64,000 nt of DNA from Arthrobacter sp. C2 (lineage in GTDB: Bacteria; Actinomycetota; Actinomycetes; Actinomycetales; Micrococcaceae). Location: positions 248,001 to 312,000 of the forward strand of contig CP042428.1 of assembly GCA_024207135.1 (NCBI GenBank), given 5' to 3'. The notes beneath the pieces are model-generated. The model saw nothing but the letters and a program-made list of their open reading frames with translations. It was not told the DNA's origin and did no database searches. Of this stretch, positions 19,045 through 31,251 are shown one piece after another. The position numbers and the translations under genes were made by a program. Each line of letters starts with the position of its first letter. Within the stretch, counting starts at the first letter, position 1.

Positions 19045-20619
19045 ATGGATGCACTGGAAATTGCCAGATGGCAATTTGGTATCACCACCGTTTATCACTT
19101 CCTGATGGTCCCGCTCACCATTGGCCTGGGCCTGGTGGTCGCGGTGCTGCAGACCGCGTGGCACCGCACCGGCAAGGAAGAGTACCTGCGCATGACCAAG
19201 TTCTGGGGAAAGCTTTTCCTCATCAACTTCATCATGGGCGTGGCCACCGGCATCGTCCAGGAATTCCAGTTCGGCATGGCCTGGAGCGAATACAGCCGCT
19301 TCGTCGGGGACGTCTTCGGCGCACCGCTGGCCATGGAAGCCCTGCTGGCATTCTTCGTCGAATCAACCTTCCTCGGGCTCTGGATCTTCGGCTGGGACAG
19401 GTTGCCCAGGCGCATCCACCTGGCCGCCATCTGGATCGCCTCCCTGGCCAGCATCCTCTCGGCCTACTTCATCCTCGTGGCCAACTCCTGGATGCAGCAC
19501 CCGGTGGGCACCGAAATAATCAACGGCCGGGCCGTGATGACCGACGCCTGGGCCGTGTTCACCAACAACACCGCCCTGGTCACCTTCCCCCACACCATCT
19601 TCGGCGCCTTCGCGGTGGCCGGCGGATTCCTGCTTGGCATCTCCTGGTACCACCTGTACAAGCGCCGCCACTCCGGGATCGACACCGTCGATGCCGACGG
19701 AAAGGTCGTGGTGGGGGAGTCCGCCACCCTGGGCAGGAACCGCGACAAGGTCGATTACAGGGTCTGGATCAAGTCCCTGCGCATCGGTGCCGTCGTTGCC
19801 ATGGTGGCCTTTGCGGGTGTGGCCCTTTCCGGCCACGCCCAGGCCCAGCTGATGATCCAGCAGCAGCCCATGAAGATGGCGGCGGCCGAGGCCGCATGCC
19901 ACGACGGCACCGGATTCTCCCTGCTGTCCATCGGGGACCTGCGCAGCGGCGGGGCAACGACCTGCGACGACGTGGTCGGGGTGTTTGAGATCCCGGGGCT
20001 GCTGTCCTTCCTCGCGCACGACAACTTCACCACCGAGGTCAAGGGCGTCAACACGCTCCTGCCGGAGTACCAGGAAAAGTACGGGACCCACCTGCCCGAC
20101 AACCCGATCTACGGCGACCGCGCCGGAACCGAAATCAACTACCTGCCGGTCATGGAGGTCACCTACTGGGGCTTCCGCCTGATGATCACCCTTGGCGGCC
20201 TGTCGGCGGTAGCCGCCGCGGTGGCCCTGTGGCTGACCCGCAAGGGAACCGTGCCGCACAGCAAATGGATCTCCCGGCTGGCACTGTTTGGCATGCTGGC
20301 ACCCTTCGGGGCCAACTCCGCCGGCTGGATCTTCACCGAGATGGGCCGCCAGCCCTTCGTCGTGGCACCCAACCCGAGCTTCGAGGGCATCGACCAGGTG
20401 TTCATGTACACCGCCGCCGCAGTCTCCCCGGGAGTCAGCGCCGGGGAGATGCTCTTCTCGCTGATCGTCCTCACGCTGATCTACGCGGTCCTGCTCGTGG
20501 TCGAGGTCGTCCTGCTGACCCGCTACGTGCGCGGCGGCATCGGATCGGCCATGCCCGAACTGCACGACCGCCCCGACGACGGACAGAAGGACACCGATGT
20601 GCTGTCCTTCGCCTACTGA
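19045..20619 (+). CDS. cydA: Cytochrome bd ubiquinol/menaquinol oxidase subunit I
   Basis: Catalytic subunit of the high-affinity terminal oxidase that reduces oxygen with quinol. The protein is 524 residues from the ATG at 19045; the frame stays open upstream, but this start gives the standard MDALEIARWQFG N-terminus. Haem ligand candidates match known positions: H18 (b595), H183 (b558) and the methionine in TEMGRQPF. E98 and E106 correspond to the conserved proton-path glutamates. The quinol-binding loop keeps the QPMKMAAAEA motif and is of the short type. It is the first gene of a cydA-cydB-cydDC operon under the twin operators. Confidence 0.97.
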   Translation: MDALEIARWQFGITTVYHFLMVPLTIGLGLVVAVLQTAWHRTGKEEYLRMTKFWGKLFLINFIMGVATGIVQEFQFGMAWSEYSRFVGDVFGAPLAMEALLAFFVESTFLGLWIFGWDRLPRRIHLAAIWIASLASILSAYFILVANSWMQHPVGTEIINGRAVMTDAWAVFTNNTALVTFPHTIFGAFAVAGGFLLGISWYHLYKRRHSGIDTVDADGKVVVGESATLGRNRDKVDYRVWIKSLRIGAVVAMVAFAGVALSGHAQAQLMIQQQPMKMAAAEAACHDGTGFSLLSIGDLRSGGATTCDDVVGVFEIPGLLSFLAHDNFTTEVKGVNTLLPEYQEKYGTHLPDNPIYGDRAGTEINYLPVMEVTYWGFRLMITLGGLSAVAAAVALWLTRKGTVPHSKWISRLALFGMLAPFGANSAGWIFTEMGRQPFVVAPNPSFEGIDQVFMYTAAAVSPGVSAGEMLFSLIVLTLIYAVLLVVEVVLLTRYVRGGIGSAMPELHDRPDDGQKDTDVLSFAY

Positions 20620-20649
20620 CCAGCCGACCAACGAGTTAGGACACTTACC

Positions 20650-21672
20650 GTGGAATTCCTTCCCACCTTGTGGTTCATCCTGATAGCCGTGCTCTGGGGC
20701 GGCTACCTCTTCCTCGAAGGCTTCGACCTGGGCGTGGGCATGCTCATGAAGACCTTCGCCCGGAACGAGAAGCAACGCCGCGTGCTGCTCAACACCATCG
20801 GGCCGGTCTGGGACGGCAACGAGGTGTGGCTGATCACCGCCGGCGCCGCGACCTTCGCCGCCTTCCCGTACTGGTATGCCTCGCTCTTCTCCGCCCTCTA
20901 CGTCCCGCTGGTGCTGGTGCTCGTGGCACTGATCTTCCGTGCCGTGGCGTTCGAATACCGCGGCAAGGCCCACACCCGGACCGCGCGCAACGCCTGGGAC
21001 TGGGCGATCTGCCTCGGCTCCTTCACCGCGGCGTTCGGTGTCGGGGCGATGCTCGCGCTGAGCACCACCGGACTGCCGCTGAACGCCAACGGGGACCGCG
21101 TCGGCGGGCCCTTCGCCTGGTTCAACATGTATGCGGTCCTGGGCGGGATCGGGGTCGTCGCCTTCTGCCTGGTCCAGGGCCTGGCGTTCCTCGGGTTGAA
21201 GACCGACGGGGAGATCCGCACGCGGGCCGCCCGGATCCTGGCCCGCTGGCTCCCGGTGGCACTGCTGCCGCTGGCCGCGTGGGCGGTGGCAGTCGTGCTG
21301 CTGAACCACAGCGCCACGGCCCTGGCCCCGCTGGCACTGGCCGTGTGCGCACTGGTGTTCGCCTGGATCCATGCCCGCAAGACCAACGAGGGCCTGGCCT
21401 TCACCGGGATGGGCATCTTCCTGCTGGCGGGCGTGGCGGCGATCTTCGTGGCCGCCTACCCCAATGTGCTGCCCTCCACCATCGACGCCGCCTACAACCT
21501 GACCGTCACCAACGCATCCTCCAGCCCCTACACGCTGGGGCTCATGAGCATCGTGGCGGCGTTCGGGCTGCCGCTGGTGCTGGCCTACCAGGGATGGACC
21601 TACTGGGTGTTCCGCAAGCGCATCAGCGAGGCCCACATCCCCGACGCCCACGCCGTGACCCCGATTGTCTGA
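20650..21672 (+). CDS. cydB: Cytochrome bd oxidase subunit II
   Basis: Membrane subunit that pairs with CydA. The protein is 340 residues with about eight predicted helices. The N-terminus contains the conserved GGYLFLEGFDLGVGM and the WDGNEVWLI segment typical of CydB. The start is GTG at 20650, 30 bp after cydA, and the gene precedes cydDC by 25 bp. Confidence 0.96.
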   Translation: MEFLPTLWFILIAVLWGGYLFLEGFDLGVGMLMKTFARNEKQRRVLLNTIGPVWDGNEVWLITAGAATFAAFPYWYASLFSALYVPLVLVLVALIFRAVAFEYRGKAHTRTARNAWDWAICLGSFTAAFGVGAMLALSTTGLPLNANGDRVGGPFAWFNMYAVLGGIGVVAFCLVQGLAFLGLKTDGEIRTRAARILARWLPVALLPLAAWAVAVVLLNHSATALAPLALAVCALVFAWIHARKTNEGLAFTGMGIFLLAGVAAIFVAAYPNVLPSTIDAAYNLTVTNASSSPYTLGLMSIVAAFGLPLVLAYQGWTYWVFRKRISEAHIPDAHAVTPIV

Positions 21673-21697
21673 CCACCGGCAGGAGAAGACCCACACC

Positions 21698-24600
21698 ATG
21701 AAACCCGTACTGCCCGCAGGAACCGGATCGCGTATTGTGCTGGCGCTGCTCGCCGGGCTGGCGGCGCTCAAGGCCGTCGGGCTGATCCTGATCGCCGATG
21801 CCCTGGCCACGGCCATCGCCCAGCTGGCCGCCGGCACCGACCTCGATGCCCGCCGGCTGCTGGCCTGGGGACTGGGCGGGGCGCTGCTGCGCGCCGGCGC
21901 GGTGTGGGCCACCGAGTTCGCCGCGCAGCGCGCCGGACTGGGCGCCAAGGAAAAGCTGCGCTCCCGGCTCATGGATGCCGGCCTCAACGGGAACGTCAGC
22001 AGCAAGGACCCCGGCCACGGGGCACTGGCGGCCCTGGCCAGCCGCGGCCTGGACGGGTTGGACAACTACTACACCAAGTACCTGCCCGCCCTGGTCTCGG
22101 CCACGGTCATCCCCGCGGTCGTGGGGGTGCGGATCCTGGTGGCCGACTGGGTCTCGGCCCTCATCGTGGTGCTGACCATCCCGCTGGTCCCGGTGTTCAT
22201 GATCCTGATCGGGCTGCACACCCAGGACCGCATCAAGGCCGCCGCCGCCGGGCTGGACCGGCTCTCCAACCACCTGCTGGAACTGGCCCAGGGGCTGCCG
22301 GCGCTGATCGGGCTGCGCCGCGCCGAGGGCAAGGGCCGGGCCATGGCCAAGGTCTCCGAGGACTACCGGGCCACCAGCATGACGACGCTGCGCACCGCCT
22401 TCCTCTCCGGGCTCGCCCTGGAACTGATCGCCACGATCTCCGTGGCCGTGGTCGCCGTGTTCATCGGCGTGCGCCTGGTCTACGGGCACATGGGACTCGA
22501 GGCCGGGCTGCTGGCCCTGGTCCTCGCCCCCGAATGCTACCTGCCGCTGCGCGCGCTGGGCGCCGCATTCCACGCCTCCGAGGACGGGGTCCAGGCCCTG
22601 GAACGCAGCGAGGGATTCATCGGCTGCGGACCCGGCGATGCCCGCGAAGCCACGGGCCAGGACCCCGCCCAGACCTCCCGGGTGCTGGAAATAGAGAACC
22701 TCTCCATCCGGCACGCCGAACGCAGCGAACCGGTGGTCAAGGGCCTGGACCTGGCGCTGGCCGCCGGCTCGGCGCACGTGCTGGATGCCGCCAGCGGCAG
22801 CGGAAAAACCACGTTGCTGCATGCAGTGCTCGGCCAGCTGGAACCGGGGGCCGAAACCACCGGCCGGATTCGGGTGGACCACTCCCGCACCGCGTACATT
22901 TCCCAGCACCCCCGGTTCACCGAGGCCACCGTGGAGCAGGAAATCCGCCTGCACGCGGGGGAACCGCTGACCGCCGCGATGCTCGGCGGCGTGCTGCACG
23001 ACGCACGCATCGCCCACCTGGCCTCCCGGGACCTGGTGGACTGCAGCCCCGGGGAGCTGCGCCGCGTCGCCGTGGCCCGGGTGCTGGCCCGGGCCACCGC
23101 AGACCCACGGCTCCAACTGGTGCTGGCCGACGAACCGACGGCGCACCTGGACGAGGAATCCGCCGCCGGCATCCGCCAGGCGCTGTCCGGACTGCGCCCC
23201 CGATGCGCGCTGCTGGTCGCCTCCCACGACCGCGAGCTGGCCGCCATGCTTCGCGGCCAGGACACCGGGGCGCTCCCGGCCGCCGGGCACCGCGCCGCCG
23301 CGGACCCGGGCCCGGGGGCCGGGACGGGCACGGCACCGACGGCCTCGGCCCCGTCCGCCTCCGCCGCGCGGCCCGCGGGCACCCGGCGCGGCGGGCACTG
23401 GCGGCTGCTCGGGTCCATGCCCTGGTTCCGCCGCGGGATGCTCGGCGGTCTGCTGCTGGCCGCGGCCGCGGCAATCTTCGGTGCCGGGCTCACCGGCGTT
23501 TCCGGCTGGCTCATCGTCACCGCCAGCCACCAACCCCCGATGCTGCACCTGATGGTCGCCATCGTGGGCGTGCGCGCCTTCGGCATCGGCCGCTCCGTGC
23601 TGCGCTACGCCGAACAACTACGCGTGCACGACGCGGTGCTGGGCTTCGCCTCGAACCTCCGCCAGCGGCTCTGGGACGCGCTGGTCGCCCGGCCAACCAG
23701 CTGGGGCCGGCTCACCCGCTCCGGTGCCGCGCTGGGCCATCTGGTGGCGGAGGTCGACGAGGTGCGCGACGCCGTTCCCCGCGTGCTGGTGCCACCGGTG
23801 GCCGGGATCGCCACCTGGGCCGCCGTCACCATCGGCATCGGCAGCTGGGCGCCCGCCGCGCTGCCGCTGGCGCTCGGCCTCGGCCTTGCGGCCTTCATCG
23901 GGTTGCCGCTGGCCGTGTTGGCCGTGGAGCGGCGCAGCACCACCGAGGCGGCCGAACACCGCATCTGGCTCGGTTCCCGGGTGCCCACGCTGCTGGGTGC
24001 GGCCGTGGACCTGCGCGCCAACCGGGCAACGGATCGCGCGCTGGCCGGTTTCACCACGGTGGATTCCGCCGCCACGGCATCGCTGCGGGCCGCGGCACGC
24101 GGAGCCGGGCTGGCCCAGGGCGGCGCGGCGCTGCTGTCCGCCGCGGCGGCCGTGCTGGCCGTGCTGATGGTCGGCACCGGGGGAGAGCAGGCGGCGGTTG
24201 CCGGGTTGCTGCTGCTGGCCCTCGGCGAGCCGATCGCCAACACCGCGATCTCCATCCAGCAGCTGCCGCAGCTCGACGCGGTGCTGCGCCGCGTCTGGTC
24301 AAACCTCACGGAGGGGAAGCCGGCCCCCGCCACAGCGGGCACGGACACGAACACCACGGAGACGGACAACGCTGGCGCCCTGGGACTGCGACTGCGCGGC
24401 GCGGACATCGGCTGGGCCGCCGGCAGCCCGGTCCTCCGGGGACTGGACGTGGAGCTGGAACCCGGCCGCTGGGTGTCCGTGACCGGGCCCTCGGGAACGG
24501 GGAAATCGACGCTGCTGGCGACACTGCTCGGCGCGCTGGAGCCGTTGTCCGGAACCCTGGAAGCCCGGCGCGGGACCGGGGACTGGGCCGGGGCCCGCAC

Positions 24601-25057
24601 GGCCGACCTGGCGCGGGTTTCCTGGTGCCCGCAGGAGGCGCACCTCTTCGACTCCTCGGTGCGTGCCAACCTGGCCCTGGGCCGGGACAGCGGGGACCAG
24701 CCCGGGGACGCGGAGCTGGAGGCGGTGCTGGACCGCGTGGGACTGGGTCCCTGGCTGGCCACGTTGCCGCAGGGCCTGGACTCGCGGATCGGCTCCGGGG
24801 GCCACCACCTATCCGGCGGGCAGCGCCAGCGCCTGGCCGTGGCGCGCGCCGTGGTGGCCCGCGCCCGGGTGCTGCTGCTGGACGAGCCCACGGCGCACCT
24901 GGGTGCGGACGAGGCCGTGGAACTCGTCTCCGACCTGCGCGCCGCGCTGACGGGGCAGGCGGTGCTGCTGGTCACCCACGATGCCGCGGTGGCAGCGCTG
25001 GGCGACACGGTCCGGGACCTGGCGGATCCGGCGCACCGGGCCCCGGTCCCGGCGTGA
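21698..25057 (+). CDS. cydDC: Fused CydD-CydC ABC exporter for cytochrome bd assembly
   Basis: A single 1119-residue protein replaces the separate CydD and CydC of enteric bacteria. This heterodimeric ABC exporter is needed for cytochrome bd maturation and is linked to thiol/haem homeostasis. Order: transmembrane domain 1 (about 5-310), ATPase 1 with Walker A near 365 (SGSGKTT) and signature CSPGELRR near 449, a Pro/Ala linker (about 540-565), transmembrane domain 2 (about 570-860), and ATPase 2 with Walker A near 931 (GPSGTGKST) and signature LSGGQRQR near 1038. Both halves keep the Walker B DEPTAHL and the switch histidine. I chose the ATG at 21698 because AGGAG precedes it; the frame is also open to a TTG at 21665. 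Confidence 0.93.
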   Translation: MKPVLPAGTGSRIVLALLAGLAALKAVGLILIADALATAIAQLAAGTDLDARRLLAWGLGGALLRAGAVWATEFAAQRAGLGAKEKLRSRLMDAGLNGNVSSKDPGHGALAALASRGLDGLDNYYTKYLPALVSATVIPAVVGVRILVADWVSALIVVLTIPLVPVFMILIGLHTQDRIKAAAAGLDRLSNHLLELAQGLPALIGLRRAEGKGRAMAKVSEDYRATSMTTLRTAFLSGLALELIATISVAVVAVFIGVRLVYGHMGLEAGLLALVLAPECYLPLRALGAAFHASEDGVQALERSEGFIGCGPGDAREATGQDPAQTSRVLEIENLSIRHAERSEPVVKGLDLALAAGSAHVLDAASGSGKTTLLHAVLGQLEPGAETTGRIRVDHSRTAYISQHPRFTEATVEQEIRLHAGEPLTAAMLGGVLHDARIAHLASRDLVDCSPGELRRVAVARVLARATADPRLQLVLADEPTAHLDEESAAGIRQALSGLRPRCALLVASHDRELAAMLRGQDTGALPAAGHRAAADPGPGAGTGTAPTASAPSASAARPAGTRRGGHWRLLGSMPWFRRGMLGGLLLAAAAAIFGAGLTGVSGWLIVTASHQPPMLHLMVAIVGVRAFGIGRSVLRYAEQLRVHDAVLGFASNLRQRLWDALVARPTSWGRLTRSGAALGHLVAEVDEVRDAVPRVLVPPVAGIATWAAVTIGIGSWAPAALPLALGLGLAAFIGLPLAVLAVERRSTTEAAEHRIWLGSRVPTLLGAAVDLRANRATDRALAGFTTVDSAATASLRAAARGAGLAQGGAALLSAAAAVLAVLMVGTGGEQAAVAGLLLLALGEPIANTAISIQQLPQLDAVLRRVWSNLTEGKPAPATAGTDTNTTETDNAGALGLRLRGADIGWAAGSPVLRGLDVELEPGRWVSVTGPSGTGKSTLLATLLGALEPLSGTLEARRGTGDWAGARTADLARVSWCPQEAHLFDSSVRANLALGRDSGDQPGDAELEAVLDRVGLGPWLATLPQGLDSRIGSGGHHLSGGQRQRLAVARAVVARARVLLLDEPTAHLGADEAVELVSDLRAALTGQAVLLVTHDAAVAALGDTVRDLADPAHRAPVPA

Positions 25058-25058
25058 T

Positions 25059-25075
25059 CCGGGCCGCCGGCCCGG
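25059..25075. terminator. Probable terminator after cydDC
   Basis: CCGGGCC at 25059-25065 and GGCCCGG at 25069-25075, a 7-bp all-GC stem with a 3-nt loop, directly after the cydDC stop. No T-tract is present. Confidence 0.5.
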
Positions 25076-25091
25076 GCGCGGGGGGGAACCC

Positions 25092-25610
25092 TCAGCGGCC
25101 GGGGGTCTGGCGCCGCTCGAGGGCGGCCAATACCGGGGAGGCGTCGAAGGCACCGGCATTGAACGTGATCACCACCCCGTCGTAGCCCCACAGCTTGAGC
25201 ATCGACGCCGCACCGTTGCTGGACTTCCGGCATTTGTCGAGGTTGTCGTAGCGGATGGTGCGCAGTTTGCGCGTGACGGTGCGTTGGATGATCTCGTCGT
25301 CGCGGATGATGATGTACCAGTTCACGTAGCCGGCCACCAGCAGAGCCGCGACCAGGAACAGCACGATGCCGAAGATGAGCATCGGCGTCCGGTCCTCCGG
25401 GTCCATGGCGCCGGATCCGGCGGAGAGGATGAGCAGCAGCCCGACCGGGGCTACCAGCCAGCCCGCCACGGCGGTGATCTTCGGCAGGCGGAGCGTTTCG
25501 GCGTTGTCCGGGTCCCGGTTCGGCCGGCGCCTGGACCACCGGACCACGGCAGTGGTTAGGAGCACGACGGACATCACGATCCCCAGCAGGATCCATCGGT
25601 CTTCGGACAT
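25092..25610 (-). CDS. Membrane protein with a PH-like cytosolic tail, unknown function
   Basis: A 172-residue protein with the start at 25610 (AGAGG ahead). Predicted helices are about 7-24, 45-63 and 75-96. The C-terminal 75 residues (WYIIIRDDEIIQRTV, then YDNLDKCRK, then a Gly-rich strand region) resemble the strand pattern of bacterial PH domains; this is only a shape comparison. It lies between converging cydDC and parC's 3' end, with a separate hairpin before parC. No function is proposed. Confidence 0.65.
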   Translation of the reverse strand: MSEDRWILLGIVMSVVLLTTAVVRWSRRRPNRDPDNAETLRLPKITAVAGWLVAPVGLLLILSAGSGAMDPEDRTPMLIFGIVLFLVAALLVAGYVNWYIIIRDDEIIQRTVTRKLRTIRYDNLDKCRKSSNGAASMLKLWGYDGVVITFNAGAFDASPVLAALERRQTPGR

Positions 25611-25642
25611 GGGGGATACCTCTATCTGTCGGGGGCCCAAAC

Positions 25643-25659
25643 GCCGGGAGTTTCCCGGC
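25643..25659 (-). terminator. Hairpin upstream of the membrane protein gene
   Basis: A perfect 7-bp stem (25643-25649 with 25653-25659) and a GTT loop, followed on the minus strand by CGTTT. It lies 76 bp beyond the parC stop, where a parC terminator is expected. Confidence 0.6.
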
Positions 25660-25734
25660 CTTCACGACCTGGCCGGGGAGGCCTACGCGGTCCAGGGCGT
25701 GCCCCCGGACCACGCGGTTGGCGGTTCAGCGGTG

Positions 25735-28392
<2,658 letters not shown>

Positions 28393-28517
28393 ATTGGGTG
28401 TGAATCCTCGATTCGGTACTGATGCCCAGCCTTTGGCAAGGCCAGGTTTCATGTCGTGCTGCGGTTCCGGCGCGTCGATCCAAGTGCCCGAGTCGCGGCG
28501 GCCGCTAGGCTAAGCCT

Positions 28518-31220
28518 ATGGTGGATGGTCGTAAACCCGGTGAATATCCGTCCCATTGGGAAGCGGACGTTGTCTTGCGCAATGGCTCGACGGCACATCT
28601 ACGCCCGATTCAACCAACCGACGCCGACAATTTGCAAAAAATGCATCGGAGCCAGTCGGAATCCTCCGTCTACATGCGCTATTTTACGTACAAATCCGCG
28701 CTAACGGCCAAAGAGCTTAAACGCTTCACCGAAGTGAACCACGTGGACCGGGTCGCTTTCGTGGTGATCCGCGGCGAGGACATCATCGGGGTGGGCCGCT
28801 ACGACCGGCTCGACGACCCCGCCGAGGCCGAGGTCGCCTTCAACATTTCCGACGCCTACCAGGGCATGGGCGTGGGCTCGATCCTGCTCGAACACCTGGC
28901 CGCGGCGGCGCGCGAGAACGACATCGAGCGCTTCTCCGCCGAGGTGCTGCCGGAGAACCGGAAGATGCTCACGGTCTTCGCCGAGGCCGGCTATGCGGTG
29001 GCGCGGCACTTCGACGAGGGCGTGGTGATGCTCGAGTTCCCCATCGACCCCACGGAGAAATCCCGGGCGGTGATGGAATCGCGCGAGCACCGCGCCGAGG
29101 CCAAGTCGCTGGCCGGGCTGCTGGCCCCGGCCTCCATCGCGGTGATCGGCGCCAGCCGCGAATGGGGCACCATCGGGCACACGCTGCTGCACAACATCAT
29201 CGAGGGCGGCTACACCGGAACCGTGTACGCGGTGAACCCGCAGGCCTTCGAGCTCGGCGGGCTGGCCAGCTACGCCTCCGTGGCCGAAGTACCCGGACCC
29301 ATCGACCTTGCCGTGGTTGCCGTTCCCAAGGAATCCATCCACCAGGTCATCGCCGAATGCGCGGCGGTGGGTGCCAAGGGGCTGCTGATCGCCACCGGCG
29401 GCTTCGAGAAGGACGGCGAATCCGGGCTGGCGCGCCAGCGCGACCTGGTCCGCCTGGCCCGTGCCAACGGCATGCGCGTGATCGGCCCCGCCTCCCTGGG
29501 CCTGGTGAACACCGATCCGGCCACCTCCATGAACGCCTCGGTGGCCCCGGCCATGCCCAAGCGCGGAACCTTGGGGCTGTTCAGCCAATCCGCCGCCGTG
29601 GGCGTGCTGCTCTATGCGGCCTCGGTGCGCCGCGGCGTCGGGGTCTCCTCGATCGTCTCGGCCGGGAACCGGGCCGATGTCTCGGGCAACGACGCCATGC
29701 AGTTCTGGGAGGACGACACCGCCACGAGCGCGGTCGGCCTGTACCTTGAATCCTTCGGCAACCCGCGCAAGTTCTCCCGCATCGCCCGCCGGCTCTCGCA
29801 CTCCAAGCCCGTGATCGTGGCCAAGTCCGATGTCATGGGACTGCGCCTGCCCCCGGGCCACGCGGTGCGCACCACCCAGGCGCCCACCGCCGCGGTCGAT
29901 GCGATGCTGCGCCAGTCCGGGGTGATCCGGGTGCGCACCAACGAGGAATTGATGGAGGTCGCCCAGGTCGTCGCCGCCCAGCCGCTGCCGGCGGGTAACG
30001 GGATCGCGGTGCTGGCCAACTCCGCGGCCCTGGCCTCGGTGGTCGCCGACGCCGCCGGGCAGAACGGGCTCGATGTCACTGTTTCCGATGCGGACATTGC
30101 CCTGCACGACGGGGCCTCCCGCGCCCTGCCGCGGCTGGCCGCGGCCCTGGTGCGGGCGCTGGACGACCCGGCGGTGCACTGCGGGATCATCACGCTGCTG
30201 CCCGAACCCGGGCTCACCAACGCCATGCTGGCCGGGGCCATCCGCGAGGCCGCGGCACCCTCGGGCAAGCCGGTGGTGGCCGTGTTCACCGGCCTGCTGG
30301 ACCCGGTGTCCACCGCCGACGGGCTGCTCGACGCCGGCACGGATGCCCACGGGCGCGGCTACGGCCTGCCCTGCTACTCCAGCCCCGGGGTCGCGGTCAA
30401 CGCGCTGGCGGCCATTGTCCGCTATGCGCGCTGGGTAGCCCGGGCACACGGGGAGGTCATCGCCCCGGAGGGCATCGACGTGGCGGCGGCCGCGGACTTC
30501 ATCGAGGACGCGCTGGGCGCGGTGGTCGGGGTGGATTTGCTGCACCTGTCCAAGGCGCAGGCCGCGGAACTGCTGGGCCACTACGGGATCCGGGTGCTGG
30601 AATCCGCCGGATTCGAGACCGCGGACCAGGCCGTTGCCGCCGCCGCGCGGCTGGGCTGGCCGGTGGCCATCAAGGCCCGCGACGAACACCTGCGCCACCG
30701 CCTGGATCTGGGCGGCGTCCGGCTGAACATCACCGATGAATCCTCGCTGCGCTCGAACATCGCGCACATGCGCGAGGTCCTGGACCCCTACGGGGCCACC
30801 GACCTGGAGATCCAGTCCATGGCCCCGGCCGGCCAGGGCTGCGTCATCCGCGCCGTCGAGGATCCGCTGCTGGGCCCGGTGGTCTCCTTCGGGCTGGCCG
30901 GGGACGCGGTGAACCTGCTTGACGACTGGGCGCACGGGATCCCGCCGCTGACCACCACGGACCTCTCGGACCTGGTGGGCACCCCGCGGGCCGCGGCCCG
31001 GCTGCGCGGCTATCAGGGGCTTCCCGCGGTGGACCTGGCGGCGATCGAAGACCTGGTCAACCGCGTGGCGACGCTGAAGGACAACCACCCGGAGGTGTCC
31101 CTGCTGGAGATCAATCCGGTCATGGCCACCGCCAGCGGCACGGTGGTGCTCGGCGTGGACACCTGGCTGGGCAATGCGGAGCAACGCACCGATTCGGCCC
31201 GGCGGGCCATGAGCCACTGA
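28518..31220 (+). CDS. Pat-like protein acetyltransferase: GNAT fused to an acyl-CoA-synthetase-like domain
   Basis: A 900-residue two-part protein. Residues about 15-180 are a GNAT acetyltransferase (acetyl-CoA loop YQGMGVGS near 115). Residues about 200-660 resemble the CoA-binding and ligase domains of ADP-forming acyl-CoA synthetases, and about 680-890 an ATP-grasp domain. In enteric Pat the GNAT is C-terminal; here the order is reversed, as in streptomycete homologues. The position of the phosphorylated histidine of active synthetases appears to be Q454 (RTTQAPTAAVDA), so the ligase part is probably a sensory domain, as in Pat. Known Pat proteins acetylate acyl-CoA synthetases; the target here is inferred only. 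It is divergent from parC. Confidence 0.85.
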   Translation: MVDGRKPGEYPSHWEADVVLRNGSTAHLRPIQPTDADNLQKMHRSQSESSVYMRYFTYKSALTAKELKRFTEVNHVDRVAFVVIRGEDIIGVGRYDRLDDPAEAEVAFNISDAYQGMGVGSILLEHLAAAARENDIERFSAEVLPENRKMLTVFAEAGYAVARHFDEGVVMLEFPIDPTEKSRAVMESREHRAEAKSLAGLLAPASIAVIGASREWGTIGHTLLHNIIEGGYTGTVYAVNPQAFELGGLASYASVAEVPGPIDLAVVAVPKESIHQVIAECAAVGAKGLLIATGGFEKDGESGLARQRDLVRLARANGMRVIGPASLGLVNTDPATSMNASVAPAMPKRGTLGLFSQSAAVGVLLYAASVRRGVGVSSIVSAGNRADVSGNDAMQFWEDDTATSAVGLYLESFGNPRKFSRIARRLSHSKPVIVAKSDVMGLRLPPGHAVRTTQAPTAAVDAMLRQSGVIRVRTNEELMEVAQVVAAQPLPAGNGIAVLANSAALASVVADAAGQNGLDVTVSDADIALHDGASRALPRLAAALVRALDDPAVHCGIITLLPEPGLTNAMLAGAIREAAAPSGKPVVAVFTGLLDPVSTADGLLDAGTDAHGRGYGLPCYSSPGVAVNALAAIVRYARWVARAHGEVIAPEGIDVAAAADFIEDALGAVVGVDLLHLSKAQAAELLGHYGIRVLESAGFETADQAVAAAARLGWPVAIKARDEHLRHRLDLGGVRLNITDESSLRSNIAHMREVLDPYGATDLEIQSMAPAGQGCVIRAVEDPLLGPVVSFGLAGDAVNLLDDWAHGIPPLTTTDLSDLVGTPRAAARLRGYQGLPAVDLAAIEDLVNRVATLKDNHPEVSLLEINPVMATASGTVVLGVDTWLGNAEQRTDSARRAMSH

Positions 31221-31251
31221 CCCGTCGGCGCCCTTGGGTAGACTGGAGGGC

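Noticed and set aside
19363-22065. Very long open frame opposite cydA and cydB
   Set aside because: It has His/Gly/Gln/Arg-rich composition without domains and lies antisense to clearly identified oxidase genes. It is an artefact of high GC codon use.
21904-25185. Long overlapping open frame in another plus-strand frame of cydDC
   Set aside because: It is Arg/Gly/Pro-rich without ABC motifs; the cydDC frame holds both Walker A sequences and signatures.
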